A program made the position numbers and the translations under genes. Below are positions 39,854 to 48,148 of a stretch of DNA of 64,000 nt, in pieces. Source of the DNA: Butyrivibrio sp. (GTDB lineage Bacteria > Bacillota > Clostridia > Lachnospirales > Lachnospiraceae); assembly GCF_015056685.1 (NCBI RefSeq), contig NZ_SVFW01000007.1, forward strand, positions 1-64,000, read 5' to 3'. The first letter of the stretch is position 1; each line of letters begins with the position of its first letter. The notes beneath the pieces were generated by a model. It was not told where the DNA came from. It did not search any database and saw only the letters and a program-made list of their open reading frames with translations.

Positions 39854-41100
39854 AATGCCTCCATGACTTTTGCGTAATCGCCGTCAAACACAATGTTTTC
39901 AAATTCAACAAGTCTATACATATCGATAGCTTTCCACTTAGTGTCCCCATAATTATAATCAGGGAAAAGAGCTATCTTCCTGCACTTCGCTGTTCTCAGT
40001 ACATCACACATTCCACTCCGAATACCAATAAATATACCAGCCCTTTCAACCACAGCTTTCATCTCAGCTATATCAGGGCTAATGGCCATGGTCCCTGAAA
40101 TAGGCTTCTCATCACCAACAACATTGGTATATACTTGATATCCCTCGTCCAAATACTTATCTGCAATCTTCTCCCACAGTTTGTCTGGCATTGCTGTTAC
40201 AGACTTGGCATATGGAGAAAGAACTACCGCCTTCCCTTCAGGAATATCCGCACATTCACCATATTCACACCATCTGGTCGGTTCTACAGGAACCACATCA
40301 TCTGAGAGTCCAAATATCCCACACCTATAAATCTGCTCTAGAGGAATACGCTTAACCTTTAGCGCCTTGTGCAGGTTGACAACGTAAGGCCTGTCCTGAT
40401 GCGCAATAAACGCATTCTCGTCCCGATAGTAAAGCGCTGCCTGCACCATAGAATCCAGAACGTTCTGAGAAAAGACCTCCACCCGACAATTAGCAATATC
40501 AAAAAGCTCCGCAACTTTCCTGCAAGCATTTCCAACAACACATACCACTGCGCGCCCTACTTCCCTAGCTTCCATAAAACGCGGCAGATAGGACATGCAA
40601 AAATATATATCTCCAAGCGCAGCAAAAGGGCAAAAGATCAGGAATTCATCCTGTTTGCCATTTCTCAGGGCATCGATAGCCTCCTTGCCAGCTCTTACCC
40701 TCTCCATCTTCCTGACAATTGTCTCATCCGTAAGAGAATACTCCGAGTAAGTGTTATAATCTACAGCCTTGACTATCCTGCCCTTAAATCCCAGATCAAG
40801 GAGTTGAGCCCTCATAGCCTCATAGAACCTGGTAGCAATTAAAACAATTGCCTTGTCCGAGTTTCTTTCAAGCACGTGCTCTGGCCTACCTACCACAACA
40901 CCCTTATACTCAATCCCCCACTTTTCCTCGTTGTTATCTAGGATCAAAGTGGGAGTAATGCCCCTTGCCACCAGCTCATCTATCATGGTCAAACTGGCCT
41001 CGCAGTGGGCAAAGATGTAAACGGTGCTTCCCGCAAAAGCCCCTTCTGAATTCAGCTGATCTATGCAATTTATCATCTCATCATAGTACGCTTTATCCAT
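39850..41100 (-). CDS. Rossmann module fused to GT9-like glycosyltransferase
   Basis: 416 residues. Residues 1-115 form a Rossmann-like module (VYIFAHCEASLTMIDELVAR, LDNNEEKWGIEYKGVVV) of the kind fused to several other enzymes in this locus. From about 150 on it resembles heptosyltransferase-type GT9 enzymes: FAALGDIYFCMSYLPRFMEA, AVVLSPYAKSVTAMPDKLWE, and IFIGIRSGMCDVLRTAKC near the end. It probably transfers a sugar in the cytoplasm. The first 720 bp are duplicated in 45506-46459, most of it nearly identical. Confidence 0.72.
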   Translation of the reverse strand: MDKAYYDEMINCIDQLNSEGAFAGSTVYIFAHCEASLTMIDELVARGITPTLILDNNEEKWGIEYKGVVVGRPEHVLERNSDKAIVLIATRFYEAMRAQLLDLGFKGRIVKAVDYNTYSEYSLTDETIVRKMERVRAGKEAIDALRNGKQDEFLIFCPFAALGDIYFCMSYLPRFMEAREVGRAVVCVVGNACRKVAELFDIANCRVEVFSQNVLDSMVQAALYYRDENAFIAHQDRPYVVNLHKALKVKRIPLEQIYRCGIFGLSDDVVPVEPTRWCEYGECADIPEGKAVVLSPYAKSVTAMPDKLWEKIADKYLDEGYQVYTNVVGDEKPISGTMAISPDIAEMKAVVERAGIFIGIRSGMCDVLRTAKCRKIALFPDYNYGDTKWKAIDMYRLVEFENIVFDGDYAKVMEAL

Positions 41101-41104
41101 AACA

Positions 41105-41264
41105 TCACTCTGAAATCAATGCCTTTAAGGCCTCATCAAAAGAGATCAGACCGCCCTCCACGTAATTCAGCATGCTGCCATATTGTTCGCCGTTCTCCAG
41201 CACTTGCTATTAAAATCACTCTTCTATTATCCTTTAATGTTCCTTCAAGCTTATCTCTGTTCAA
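41105..41264 (-). pseudogene. Broken paralogue of the 39138-39479 gene
   Basis: A TTG at 41264, 8 nt after AGGAG, begins LNRDKLEGTLKDNRRVILIA, matching KDKLERDLKKYKIVLLIS. A deletion then removes about 60 codons, and in a different frame the sequence resumes as NGEQYGSMLNYVEGG, LISFDEALKALISE and stop, matching NGQQYGSLLNYIKTG. It is directly upstream of the 39850-41100 gene and lies just beyond the cassette terminator at 41272-41307. Confidence 0.75.
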
Positions 41265-41271
41265 AATAAAA

Positions 41272-41307
41272 ACTCCTGATATAAATATGTCACTTTACAT
41301 CAGGAGT
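41272..41307 (-). terminator. Cassette terminator hairpin, copy 2
   Basis: ACTCCTGAT/ATCAGGAGT stem, followed by TTTTTATTTTG on the minus strand. Related to 37815-37848. Confidence 0.8.
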
Positions 41308-41312
41308 ATATT

Positions 41313-41495
41313 TTAAATAAAAAATTTAATTGATGATTTTGGCTTTTCCTTAATCTGAGGATGAGCTTTCATTTCAGCATACAATCTGTCCATCTCAGCC
41401 TCTTTTTCTTCAGGAGTCATTCTTTTATATTCTTCTGGCAATTCCTTAATTCGGTCATCTTCAGTATAAGTGCCAATTCCATATTCATAATTCAT
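41313..41495 (-). CDS. Small MKAHP-type protein, paralogue 2 (cassette gene)
   Basis: 60 residues from ATG 41495 (AAGGAGGTG RBS 9 nt before; an in-frame TTG at 41498 is too close). Core PEEYKRMTPEEKEAEMDRLY and AEMKAHPQIKEKP matches the 37894-38091 product. Here it is the only gene between the leader (41535-41688) and the terminator (41272-41307), so the JAB gene of copy 1 is optional cargo. No known family. Confidence 0.68.
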   Translation of the reverse strand: MNYEYGIGTYTEDDRIKELPEEYKRMTPEEKEAEMDRLYAEMKAHPQIKEKPKSSIKFFI

Positions 41496-41534
41496 CAACG
41501 CCCACCTCCTTAACTACCTCAAGATTAAAAAGAC

Positions 41535-41688
41535 AATACTACCAGAAAAAGAACTATCTACTTGTCAAATCGTAATCATGGAAATGTTGGCGAAATGCCT
41601 CGAACACTATTCATGAAATGATACCGTGTAACGATAGCACATCGCCCCCCTGATTGTAAAGTATGTAGTTTTCAAGGTCCCCGCATTA
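41535..41688 (-). promoter_or_regulatory. Repeated cassette leader, copy 2
   Basis: Promoter TTTACA (complement of 41655-41660), 18-bp spacer, TATCGT (41631-41636) with TGC extension. Then GTGTTCGAGGCATTTCGCCA and TGATTACGATTTGACAAG as in copies 1 and 3. A one-base deletion shortens the internal frame to 12 codons. The rest of the gap (41689-41839) shows nothing recognisable. Confidence 0.75.
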
Positions 41689-41839
41689 TACTATCCAGCT
41701 AGTCAAAGAGCTAACGGGAATAATTAGTTATATCCGCATCTCTATACAAATCCTTTGAATCTGATCCCAAAACTCAGTTATTGATGACACTCAAAATTAA
41801 TATTCCCGCCATACACAAAGCCCACATCCTCAATACGTT

Positions 41840-42886
41840 TTACACCCAAGCATATAATACTGTTTCACCCTGATGAGACATATATTGACGAAAAGCAAGC
41901 TTATATTCAGGGTTCAACTCCAATATATAAGAAGCCAGATCGACAAAATCCATAAGATGATGATAAACACATATAGCAAGTTTAGGTGAATAACGCAATA
42001 TTGTATTCTTACTTCCTTCAAGCGCTTTTAGCTCAGCCCCTTCAATATCCATCTTAATATACGTAACTTTGGATTCACTAACAAGTGAATCTATATCAAT
42101 TCCTTTAACTTCTAGTGTTCCTTGCGCAGACTGCGCAGAAGCGGAATCGTCCTCATTAAAAAGTAACAATTCCTGCTTATCCCATGCTGCCGTGTTAGAT
42201 ATTGAAATCCTTGGTTCATCTTTAAAGCGTTCACATGCCCGGTTATAAATATCCGGCATTGCTTCCATCCCAAATACCTTGCTATAATTTCCATCTGTCC
42301 ACTTAATAAAATCAGCAATTGTTCCACCAGTATATGTTCCAGCATCCACGAACACTTCTTCATCCTCGGGCTTAAAAAAATCAAAGTATTGCCATCCCCT
42401 TTCCGCTCTGACCATTTTATAATGCGGACGTACTACCTGATCTTTGGGAATCCCTAGTTTCTTCATATCATCAACTATTTCTGCACTCCATTTAAGGGAA
42501 CCCACTAAATATGTAGCATTGGGATATTTCTTTACTGCATCCTGTGGGCTGATTACATCTAATCCATTCAGTTTCCTGCCATAGTTTTTATCGCAGTAAA
42601 CAAGTGGTTTCATCCCCAACCCAGTCAAAAACCAATAATCCAGATTTCCTTCTCCTCCGCCCCCCCAAATTACTATTCCCTCGGGTCTTTTAAGCTTAAT
42701 GTCATACCTCCAATCATCATAGAAAACATCAACAACCTGACTCCACTCTCGTAAGCTTTTATTCTTAAGGAAACTGAATCTTGCATTAAACAAGAACTGT
42801 GATTCTCTATCTACTAAACGCTCATAAACATTTGTTGCCTTTCTTATCCAATCTATCCAATTGAATTCCTTATATTCTACAGCCAT
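41840..42886 (-). CDS. FkbM family methyltransferase with Rossmann module
   Basis: 348 residues. The first half has a fused sugar-locus Rossmann module (GIVIWGGGGEGNLDYWFLTG, VYCDKNYGRKLNGLDVISP). The second half is an FkbM SAM-dependent methyltransferase: EVFVDAGTYTGGTIADFIKW (SAM loop), VFGMEAMPDIY, ITYIKMDIEG-type block (VTYIKMDIEGAELKALEG) and LAICVYHHLMDF. It likely O-methylates a sugar of the surface glycan. ATG 42886 is preferred to 42907 because AAAGGATG lies between them. A decayed C-terminal copy is at 47921-48144. Confidence 0.85.
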   Translation of the reverse strand: MAVEYKEFNWIDWIRKATNVYERLVDRESQFLFNARFSFLKNKSLREWSQVVDVFYDDWRYDIKLKRPEGIVIWGGGGEGNLDYWFLTGLGMKPLVYCDKNYGRKLNGLDVISPQDAVKKYPNATYLVGSLKWSAEIVDDMKKLGIPKDQVVRPHYKMVRAERGWQYFDFFKPEDEEVFVDAGTYTGGTIADFIKWTDGNYSKVFGMEAMPDIYNRACERFKDEPRISISNTAAWDKQELLLFNEDDSASAQSAQGTLEVKGIDIDSLVSESKVTYIKMDIEGAELKALEGSKNTILRYSPKLAICVYHHLMDFVDLASYILELNPEYKLAFRQYMSHQGETVLYAWV

Positions 42887-42973
42887 GTGCAAACATCCTT
42901 TCTTCAATGCTTTTCAAAACAAATTCACTCTCCAGAACCATCAATACAAATTATATAACAGTTCAAAACGTCT

Positions 42974-43849
42974 CTACCCTGCTGTCGTCATGTAGGCCAT
43001 AACAGCCTCTGAGTACAGCACCACCCCATAGTCCGCATTAGGATGAATATGATCGACAAGATACATTTTCTGGGGGTATTTATCTATAATTCTCTTAATG
43101 CGTTCATTCGGATCTATATACGTATCGCCATTATTCTTACAGTACTCAAGTAGAGCCTCACTATATTTCTTATTTAAGATAAGCTTTTCGTCATATGTTA
43201 AGCTTGTATATGGATCCCCATCTGAAGAATACCAAGGTGCTATAAACACAAAATGACAATCTGGTTTCTTCTTTTTCAAGCCATACCTAAGAATATCTAT
43301 CTTGTCAACATATTCTTGGGCAGTCATAGCACATCTTAACGGGTCTCGATATCTTACATCATTGGTGTCTATTGCCACCGCATATAAATCAGAATCAGGA
43401 ATGCGTGTTATTTTTTTAACAATACTACTTACAGTAGCACTGCCTTTTGAAAGTGTCGTCAATGTGCTGCTGAAATCATATACACTAATACAAGAATTCA
43501 CTTTTTCATTTCTATCTATAACAAATACATAATCCTCATCTCTAAGGAAGCCACTTTTTGACAAAAGAGTGTCTATTTCACTTTTGTAAGTCAGCAACGA
43601 AACAATAATAAACGCATTTTCTGGGGTGATAGCATTAAGAGATACTACCGGTAATTTACAATAATCTTCCATTAATCCGGCTTTTTTATCAATAAATCCT
43701 TCGGGGCATATCTCCGAGTCTGTCAATTCCTTAAGGCACAGTTCTCCTCCATGACCTGCGCCATATAAAAAAACACTACGCCCCTTTGATAATTTTATTA
43801 GATTACCTATTTTAGTTCTTAATACTGATAAAAAAGTAGCATCATTCAT
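42974..43849 (-). CDS. SGNH-hydrolase-like protein with N-terminal Rossmann module
   Basis: 291 residues. Residues 20-115 carry the recurring module (SVFLYGAGHGGELCLKEL, GFIDKKAGLMEDYCKLPVVS). From about 120 it resembles SGNH esterases: YAVAIDTNDVRYRDP (block III Asn), FIAPWYSS, and DHIHPNADYGVVLYSEAV (block V Asp-x-x-His). The usual GDS nucleophile motif is replaced by VYDFSST, so the Ser position is uncertain. Possible sugar O-acetyl esterase or transferase. Confidence 0.72.
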   Translation of the reverse strand: MNDATFLSVLRTKIGNLIKLSKGRSVFLYGAGHGGELCLKELTDSEICPEGFIDKKAGLMEDYCKLPVVSLNAITPENAFIIVSLLTYKSEIDTLLSKSGFLRDEDYVFVIDRNEKVNSCISVYDFSSTLTTLSKGSATVSSIVKKITRIPDSDLYAVAIDTNDVRYRDPLRCAMTAQEYVDKIDILRYGLKKKKPDCHFVFIAPWYSSDGDPYTSLTYDEKLILNKKYSEALLEYCKNNGDTYIDPNERIKRIIDKYPQKMYLVDHIHPNADYGVVLYSEAVMAYMTTAG

Positions 43850-43867
43850 ACTGTATTGTCCTTTTCA

Positions 43868-45253
43868 TCAATCTACCAGATCAGTTATTCCAAAAACTCT
43901 TCCTTTATACCCGGAACTCTCCAACATTTTTTTTACCGTATCTTCTATTCCAAACAATGAAATAATTACAGATACATCTTTATCTAATTCATCAAATCTA
44001 TTTATTCCAAAGATTGGAATTCCTAAATAATTCATGCCATCCATTTTTCTATCCAAGCAGTAACATACTTCCATCGATGACATCAATCGTGTTACAAGTA
44101 CCTTTCCAACAGATGTCATACCATAAACTGCAATTCTGTTTCCTTGAACATGTTTTCTTACTCTTTCCTCGAAATCAGAATCCAGTATTCTCTCTATGAA
44201 AGAATACATCTTTCTAGTTTTTATGTATGGCTCAGGCCCTAATCCACTCTCTTTTCCCCCACCCCAATCATGCACTTTAGGATGTTTAAAAATAGGATCT
44301 TTCATCACTTCTAGAAATTCTTCATGATGAGGATGATATACATTTCTAACGTCCATCATCCACTCCTTCATCCCAACTTCTCCCCAAGGATCAAAAGGGC
44401 GAAGGCGAACATAATCCGCTCCAAATTCCTCTATACAACGCTTTGCAAACTCTGGAAGTTGCCTGAAATTTCCATCCTGATATACTGTCGCCAATTCAAG
44501 ATTATTAATTATTCCCTTTTCTCTTAGCCCCTTCACGAATTTCAGGTTATCAATAAGCCGATCCACAGTCGCATTAGTTCCTGAAAGCCTTTGATATATC
44601 GCATTGTCGAAACTTAAGACAGTAATAGCTACAGAAAGATTATACTGCCCAAGGTTTTCAATCTGTCGCCAGTGCTGCTCGTCAAATAAAGAACCATTCG
44701 TTTCTAATGATACTGATATATCCTCAGAAGGAGCGGTTGGTTTCCAAGAAGATAAAAGATTTAATATATGTTTACTTACAAATAACTCGCCAAGACCATT
44801 AGCGCTAATATGCCTGACGTACGGAAGGACTTTTTTTAACTCCTCATCTATCTTATTTAGTTTTCCTTCTCGGACCTTTGCATCTGCCCTAGCCATAACA
44901 TTGGGTATATCACACATAGCGCATTTATAATTACATGTATTCTCATATGCGAGATAGATTGAATATGGCACTCGTGGTATTTCTTCTATTTCCAATAAAT
45001 GATTCTTTACCGTATCATTGGCAACATATGGGCATTGATTGACATTACAATTAGAATGATCACCCGAAGCATGCATTTCATGTATCAGGTTGGCAGCAGG
45101 ACCATGATATATTTCTTCCAGAGAATTCTTGGTAAGATGACCAATTATTCCTCCATCACAAAGCCAGCTGCACTGTCTTACAGCACCATCTTCGTTAATA
45201 ATTTGAACAAATTCCACAGCCCTTTTACAAATCTTCATAGCAGATTTCCTCAC
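43868..45253 (-). CDS. Radical SAM enzyme with N-terminal SPASM-like and C-terminal Rossmann module
   Basis: 461 residues. The radical SAM core has ENTCNYKCAMCDIP (C-x3-C-x2-C) near residue 110 and a barrel reaching about residue 330. The SPASM/twitch-like region comes before the core instead of after it: RQCSWLCDGGIIGHLTKNSL with EEIYHGP and CNVNQCPYVAN. The C-terminal 100 residues are the locus-type Rossmann module (RIAVYGMTSVGKVLVTRLMS, FGINRFDEL). Likely modifies a sugar or peptide in the glycan pathway; reaction unknown. Confidence 0.8.
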   Translation of the reverse strand: MRKSAMKICKRAVEFVQIINEDGAVRQCSWLCDGGIIGHLTKNSLEEIYHGPAANLIHEMHASGDHSNCNVNQCPYVANDTVKNHLLEIEEIPRVPYSIYLAYENTCNYKCAMCDIPNVMARADAKVREGKLNKIDEELKKVLPYVRHISANGLGELFVSKHILNLLSSWKPTAPSEDISVSLETNGSLFDEQHWRQIENLGQYNLSVAITVLSFDNAIYQRLSGTNATVDRLIDNLKFVKGLREKGIINNLELATVYQDGNFRQLPEFAKRCIEEFGADYVRLRPFDPWGEVGMKEWMMDVRNVYHPHHEEFLEVMKDPIFKHPKVHDWGGGKESGLGPEPYIKTRKMYSFIERILDSDFEERVRKHVQGNRIAVYGMTSVGKVLVTRLMSSMEVCYCLDRKMDGMNYLGIPIFGINRFDELDKDVSVIISLFGIEDTVKKMLESSGYKGRVFGITDLVD

Positions 45254-45257
45254 TTAT

Positions 45258-45515
45258 TTATCCTAGCGGCATATATTCTTGAAGATTAATTACTTTTCCT
45301 TTGTATCTTCTTTCTTTTAAATCCTCTAAAACAAACGAATTGGTTGCCAGGATATAGTCAGCTTTTACTAGAGCATCATTTGTATGTATGATTCTATTTC
45401 CATATTTAGTCGTTTCATCAATATGATCATTTGTAATGTCACAAACTCCATCAGCATGTATGTTATTGTCATAGCGGAACTTTTCAAAATCAGTCCCCCG
45501 TCGTCCTAACCCCAT
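45258..45515 (-). pseudogene. Frameshifted C-terminal Rossmann module of the chimeric gene
   Basis: Encodes GLGRRGTDFEKFRYDNNI, DGVCDITNDHIDETTKYGNR and GKVINLQEYMPLG, matching the C-terminus of the glycosyltransferase 46772-47893. In the upstream frame the last residues are MVIVWG and a stop. A run of four G (45510-45513), where the intact homologue has five, explains the break. The ATG at 45515 has no RBS of its own, so this is not an independent gene. Confidence 0.75.
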
Positions 45516-46459
45516 ACAATAACCATTCCTTCAAGATGCCCGAGCAATCGACATATCTCATCCCGCCGGTCATCCAATTGCACATAAAAAGTCGTATATG
45601 CCTTTAAGCGTTCCCTTATTACAGAATGATACTTTCCACCGGTCTCAACATCTAAAGCTTCCAACATTCTTTTTTCTAATGACCATTGCTTCTCTAATTT
45701 ATCCTTATCTTTCAAAACACGCATGGTCCATGAACCTTCTACGTAACGCCTGTCCTGATGCGCAATAAACGCATTCTCGTCCCGATAGTAGAGAGTTGCC
45801 TGCACCATAGAATCCAGAACGTTCTGAGAAAAGACCTGCACCCGACAATTAGCAATATCGAAAAGCTCCGCAACTTTCCTGCAAACATTTCCAACAACAC
45901 ATACCACCGCGCGCCCTACTTCCCTAGCTTCCATAAAACGCGGCAGATAGGACATGCAAAAATATATATCTCCAAGCGCAGCAAAAGGGCAAAAGATCAG
46001 GAATTCATACTGTTTGCCATTTCTCAGGGCATCGATAGCCTCCTTGCCAGTTCTTACCCTCTCCATCTTCCTGGCAATTGTCTCATCCGTAAGAGAATAC
46101 TCCGAGTAAGTGTTATAATCTACAACCTTGACTATCCTGCCCTTAAATCCCAGATAAAGGAGTTGAGTCCTCATAGCCTCATAAAACCTGGTAGCAATTA
46201 AAACAATTGCTTTGTCCGAGTCTCTTTCAAGCACGTGCTCTGGCTTCCCTACCATAACGCCCTTATACTCAATTCCCCATTTCTCCTTACTATTATCCAG
46301 GATCATGTCGGGGGCAATTCCTCTTGTCATAAGCTCATCAGCTAGTGTCAAACTCGCTTCACAGTGGGCAAAGATATATACAGCGCTTCCATCAAATGCC
46401 CCATCCGCAGCTAAACGCTCTATGCAGTTAACCATCTCATCAAAGTGCGCTTTATCCAT
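45506..46459 (-). CDS. Chimeric gene: Rossmann/GT9-like N-terminus joined to a GT2 C-terminal region
   Basis: 317 codons. Residues 1 to about 238 copy the N-terminal half of the 39850-41100 product, with about 50 diverged residues and then near-identity (DEFLIFCPFAALGDIYFCMS type sequence, with a Tyr for the first Asp). At AFIAHQDRRYV it switches to EGSWTMRVLKDKDKLEKQWS, which matches the C-terminal region of the GT2 enzyme 46772-47893. It then ends early by a one-base loss in a G run, leaving the final module out of frame (45258-45515). It arose by recombination between tandem glycosyltransferase genes and is probably inactive. Confidence 0.7.
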   Translation of the reverse strand: MDKAHFDEMVNCIERLAADGAFDGSAVYIFAHCEASLTLADELMTRGIAPDMILDNSKEKWGIEYKGVMVGKPEHVLERDSDKAIVLIATRFYEAMRTQLLYLGFKGRIVKVVDYNTYSEYSLTDETIARKMERVRTGKEAIDALRNGKQYEFLIFCPFAALGDIYFCMSYLPRFMEAREVGRAVVCVVGNVCRKVAELFDIANCRVQVFSQNVLDSMVQATLYYRDENAFIAHQDRRYVEGSWTMRVLKDKDKLEKQWSLEKRMLEALDVETGGKYHSVIRERLKAYTTFYVQLDDRRDEICRLLGHLEGMVIVWG

Positions 46460-46520
46460 TTACTCACCACAATTCTATGATACGTACACCAAAAATTCAT
46501 CGCCATTCTAAGGCATATAA

Positions 46521-46558
46521 AACTACTGAACTAAAGAGTATACTTTACATCAGAAGTT
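46521..46558 (-). terminator. Cassette terminator hairpin, copy 3 (degenerate)
   Basis: AACTACTGA/TCAGAAGTT with one mismatch and inner TAAAG/CTTTA; the sequence TACTTTACATCAG is shared with copies 1 and 2. Confidence 0.6.
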
Positions 46559-46575
46559 ACTCCCATTAGTTTAGT

Positions 46576-46720
46576 AAAACAATTAATTCAAAAAACAACT
46601 TGTCATATTGTAATCACTAGAATATTTGGCGAAATACCCAGAACTCCATATATGAGCTAGCGCTGAGTTTCGATAGTACAACAAATCCTAATTGTAAAGT
46701 ATATGATTTTCAAAGCACAG
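46576..46720 (-). promoter_or_regulatory. Repeated cassette leader, copy 3 (no gene left)
   Basis: Promoter TTTACA (complement of 46693-46698), 17 bp, TATCGA (46670-46675). The conserved GGAGTTCTGGGTATTTCGCC and TGATTACAATATGACAAGTT follow. Only about 20 bp separates it from the copy 3 hairpin, so the cassette has lost its protein gene. Confidence 0.7.
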
Positions 46721-46771
46721 AAAAACAATGGTTATCAAGACCCTCACTTAAAGCATATCTCTTTATTAGTC

Positions 46772-47893
46772 TTAGCCATATGGCATGAACGGCGAAAGAT
46801 CAATCACCTTACCATCTGTTTTCATACGCATCAAATCATTATACGCAAATTTCGTTGACGCCCATATAGTCTTAGCTTTTTCCAACACCTCATCTGTATG
46901 AACCACTAAATTTCCATACTCGTCTGTTCCACCTACATTTTCATTAATAGCGTCACATACTCCATCAACTACTATTTTTTCGTCCATTAAAAAGGCCTCT
47001 AGACTTCTACCTCTTCTTCCTAGCCCCCATATATATGCAGGATGCTGGCATCCTCCAATTATTTCTAATACTACTTCTTTTCTATCATGCAACTGGTCTA
47101 AAAAAGAACTATATGCTTTCAACCTTTTATCAATTACTTCTTTGTACTGCCCACAAGTATATTCATTAAATCCAGCCAAAAGTTTTCGTTCTTTTTCCCA
47201 CTGCAAAAATAATTTCTCATCATTCTTCAAAACATCATTTGTCCAAGAACCATGGGCATACCTTCTATACACCGCCATTTTTCTATCCAAATACATAATG
47301 CCTCCACGAACAGCACCAAGCATCTGAATAGCATAATCCAAATATCCAAACTTTTTTAATGCATCGCTCAATGTTTGTCTGAAAAACAAGCCCGCTGTAA
47401 CTAGATATTGCCCTCCTCCTAAAATAGTATCCTCCACGGATAGAATACCATCTCCTATTCGTGGTCTTATCTGACTTATTTCTTTTTTTCCATCTTCAGT
47501 AACTGTACACCCCCAACAAGCACATAAATCACATTCAGGGTGACTTTCCATGATATCATACTGGCTCTGAAGCTTGAAATCGTCTATCCAATAATCATCC
47601 CCATCACACAGAGCAATGTACTTGCCCTTTGCATAGTTTTCAACAACATCCCATAAAAAAGGTATTCCATTTAAATATTTATTTTTTTCTTCATAAATCA
47701 CTCTTATCTGTGAATACTTTGATTCAAATTCTTTAATTATTTCCGTTGTTCCATCGGTTGATGCGTCATCATGTATTATTATTTCATACTCAAAGTCCAC
47801 TTTCTGTTGTACTATACTCTCGATTGTTTCTCTAATATATTCTTTTTGATTATACGTAGCGCAAACTACTGATACCATACAATTTCCATACAT
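46772..47893 (-). CDS. GT2 family glycosyltransferase with C-terminal Rossmann module
   Basis: 373 residues. GT-A fold: MVSVVCATYNQKEYIRETIE, IIHDDASTDGTTEIIKEF and the DxD-type metal site LCDGDDYWIDD. After about residue 210 (YRRYAHGSWTNDVLKND) comes a helical linker, and the final 90 residues are a Rossmann module (AYIWGLGRRGRSLEAFLMDE, VDGVCDAINENVGG). ATG at 47893 is preceded by GGGATGGAG; the longer frame begins at a TTG. It transfers a sugar to the growing glycan. The C-terminal part is shared with the chimeric gene 45506-46459. Confidence 0.85.
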   Translation of the reverse strand: MYGNCMVSVVCATYNQKEYIRETIESIVQQKVDFEYEIIIHDDASTDGTTEIIKEFESKYSQIRVIYEEKNKYLNGIPFLWDVVENYAKGKYIALCDGDDYWIDDFKLQSQYDIMESHPECDLCACWGCTVTEDGKKEISQIRPRIGDGILSVEDTILGGGQYLVTAGLFFRQTLSDALKKFGYLDYAIQMLGAVRGGIMYLDRKMAVYRRYAHGSWTNDVLKNDEKLFLQWEKERKLLAGFNEYTCGQYKEVIDKRLKAYSSFLDQLHDRKEVVLEIIGGCQHPAYIWGLGRRGRSLEAFLMDEKIVVDGVCDAINENVGGTDEYGNLVVHTDEVLEKAKTIWASTKFAYNDLMRMKTDGKVIDLSPFMPYG

Positions 47894-47920
47894 ACTTAAC
47901 TCCATCCCAATCAAATAAGT

Positions 47921-48144
47921 TTACTTCCAAACGTACAATTCTGTTTTTTCATCATGTGTTATATACTGCTGGATAGCGAGATAATAGCCCTTATCCAATG
48001 GCTAAATAAAGAGGTTAGATCAACAAAATCCATAAGATGATGATAAATACATATAGCCATACTTGAGCTATTATTTTTATCGCTTACTTACATCCGTCAA
48101 GTGTTTTAATCTCTACTCCAATCTCATCAAAACTGGCTTTTCGT
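47921..48144 (-). pseudogene. Remnant of an FkbM methyltransferase C-terminus
   Basis: In shifting frames the minus strand reads EIGVEIKTLDGCK, HHLMDFVDLTSLF and LAIQQYITHDEKTELYVWK, matching AELKALEGSK, HHLMDFVDLASYI and LAFRQYMSHQGETVLYAW of the intact 41840-42886 gene. Several frameshifts and stops. It shows that a second methyltransferase gene once stood here. Confidence 0.75.
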
Positions 48145-48148
48145 CATT

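Noticed and set aside
40359..40842. Open frames on both strands inside 39850-41100 (and the parallel 45758-46201)
   Set aside because: They are shadows of the duplicated Rossmann/GT9-like gene; both duplicates show them because the DNA is nearly identical.
45258..45515. Independent 85-residue gene
   Set aside because: No RBS and direct continuity with the end of 45506-46459 apart from one base; treated as a frameshifted tail.
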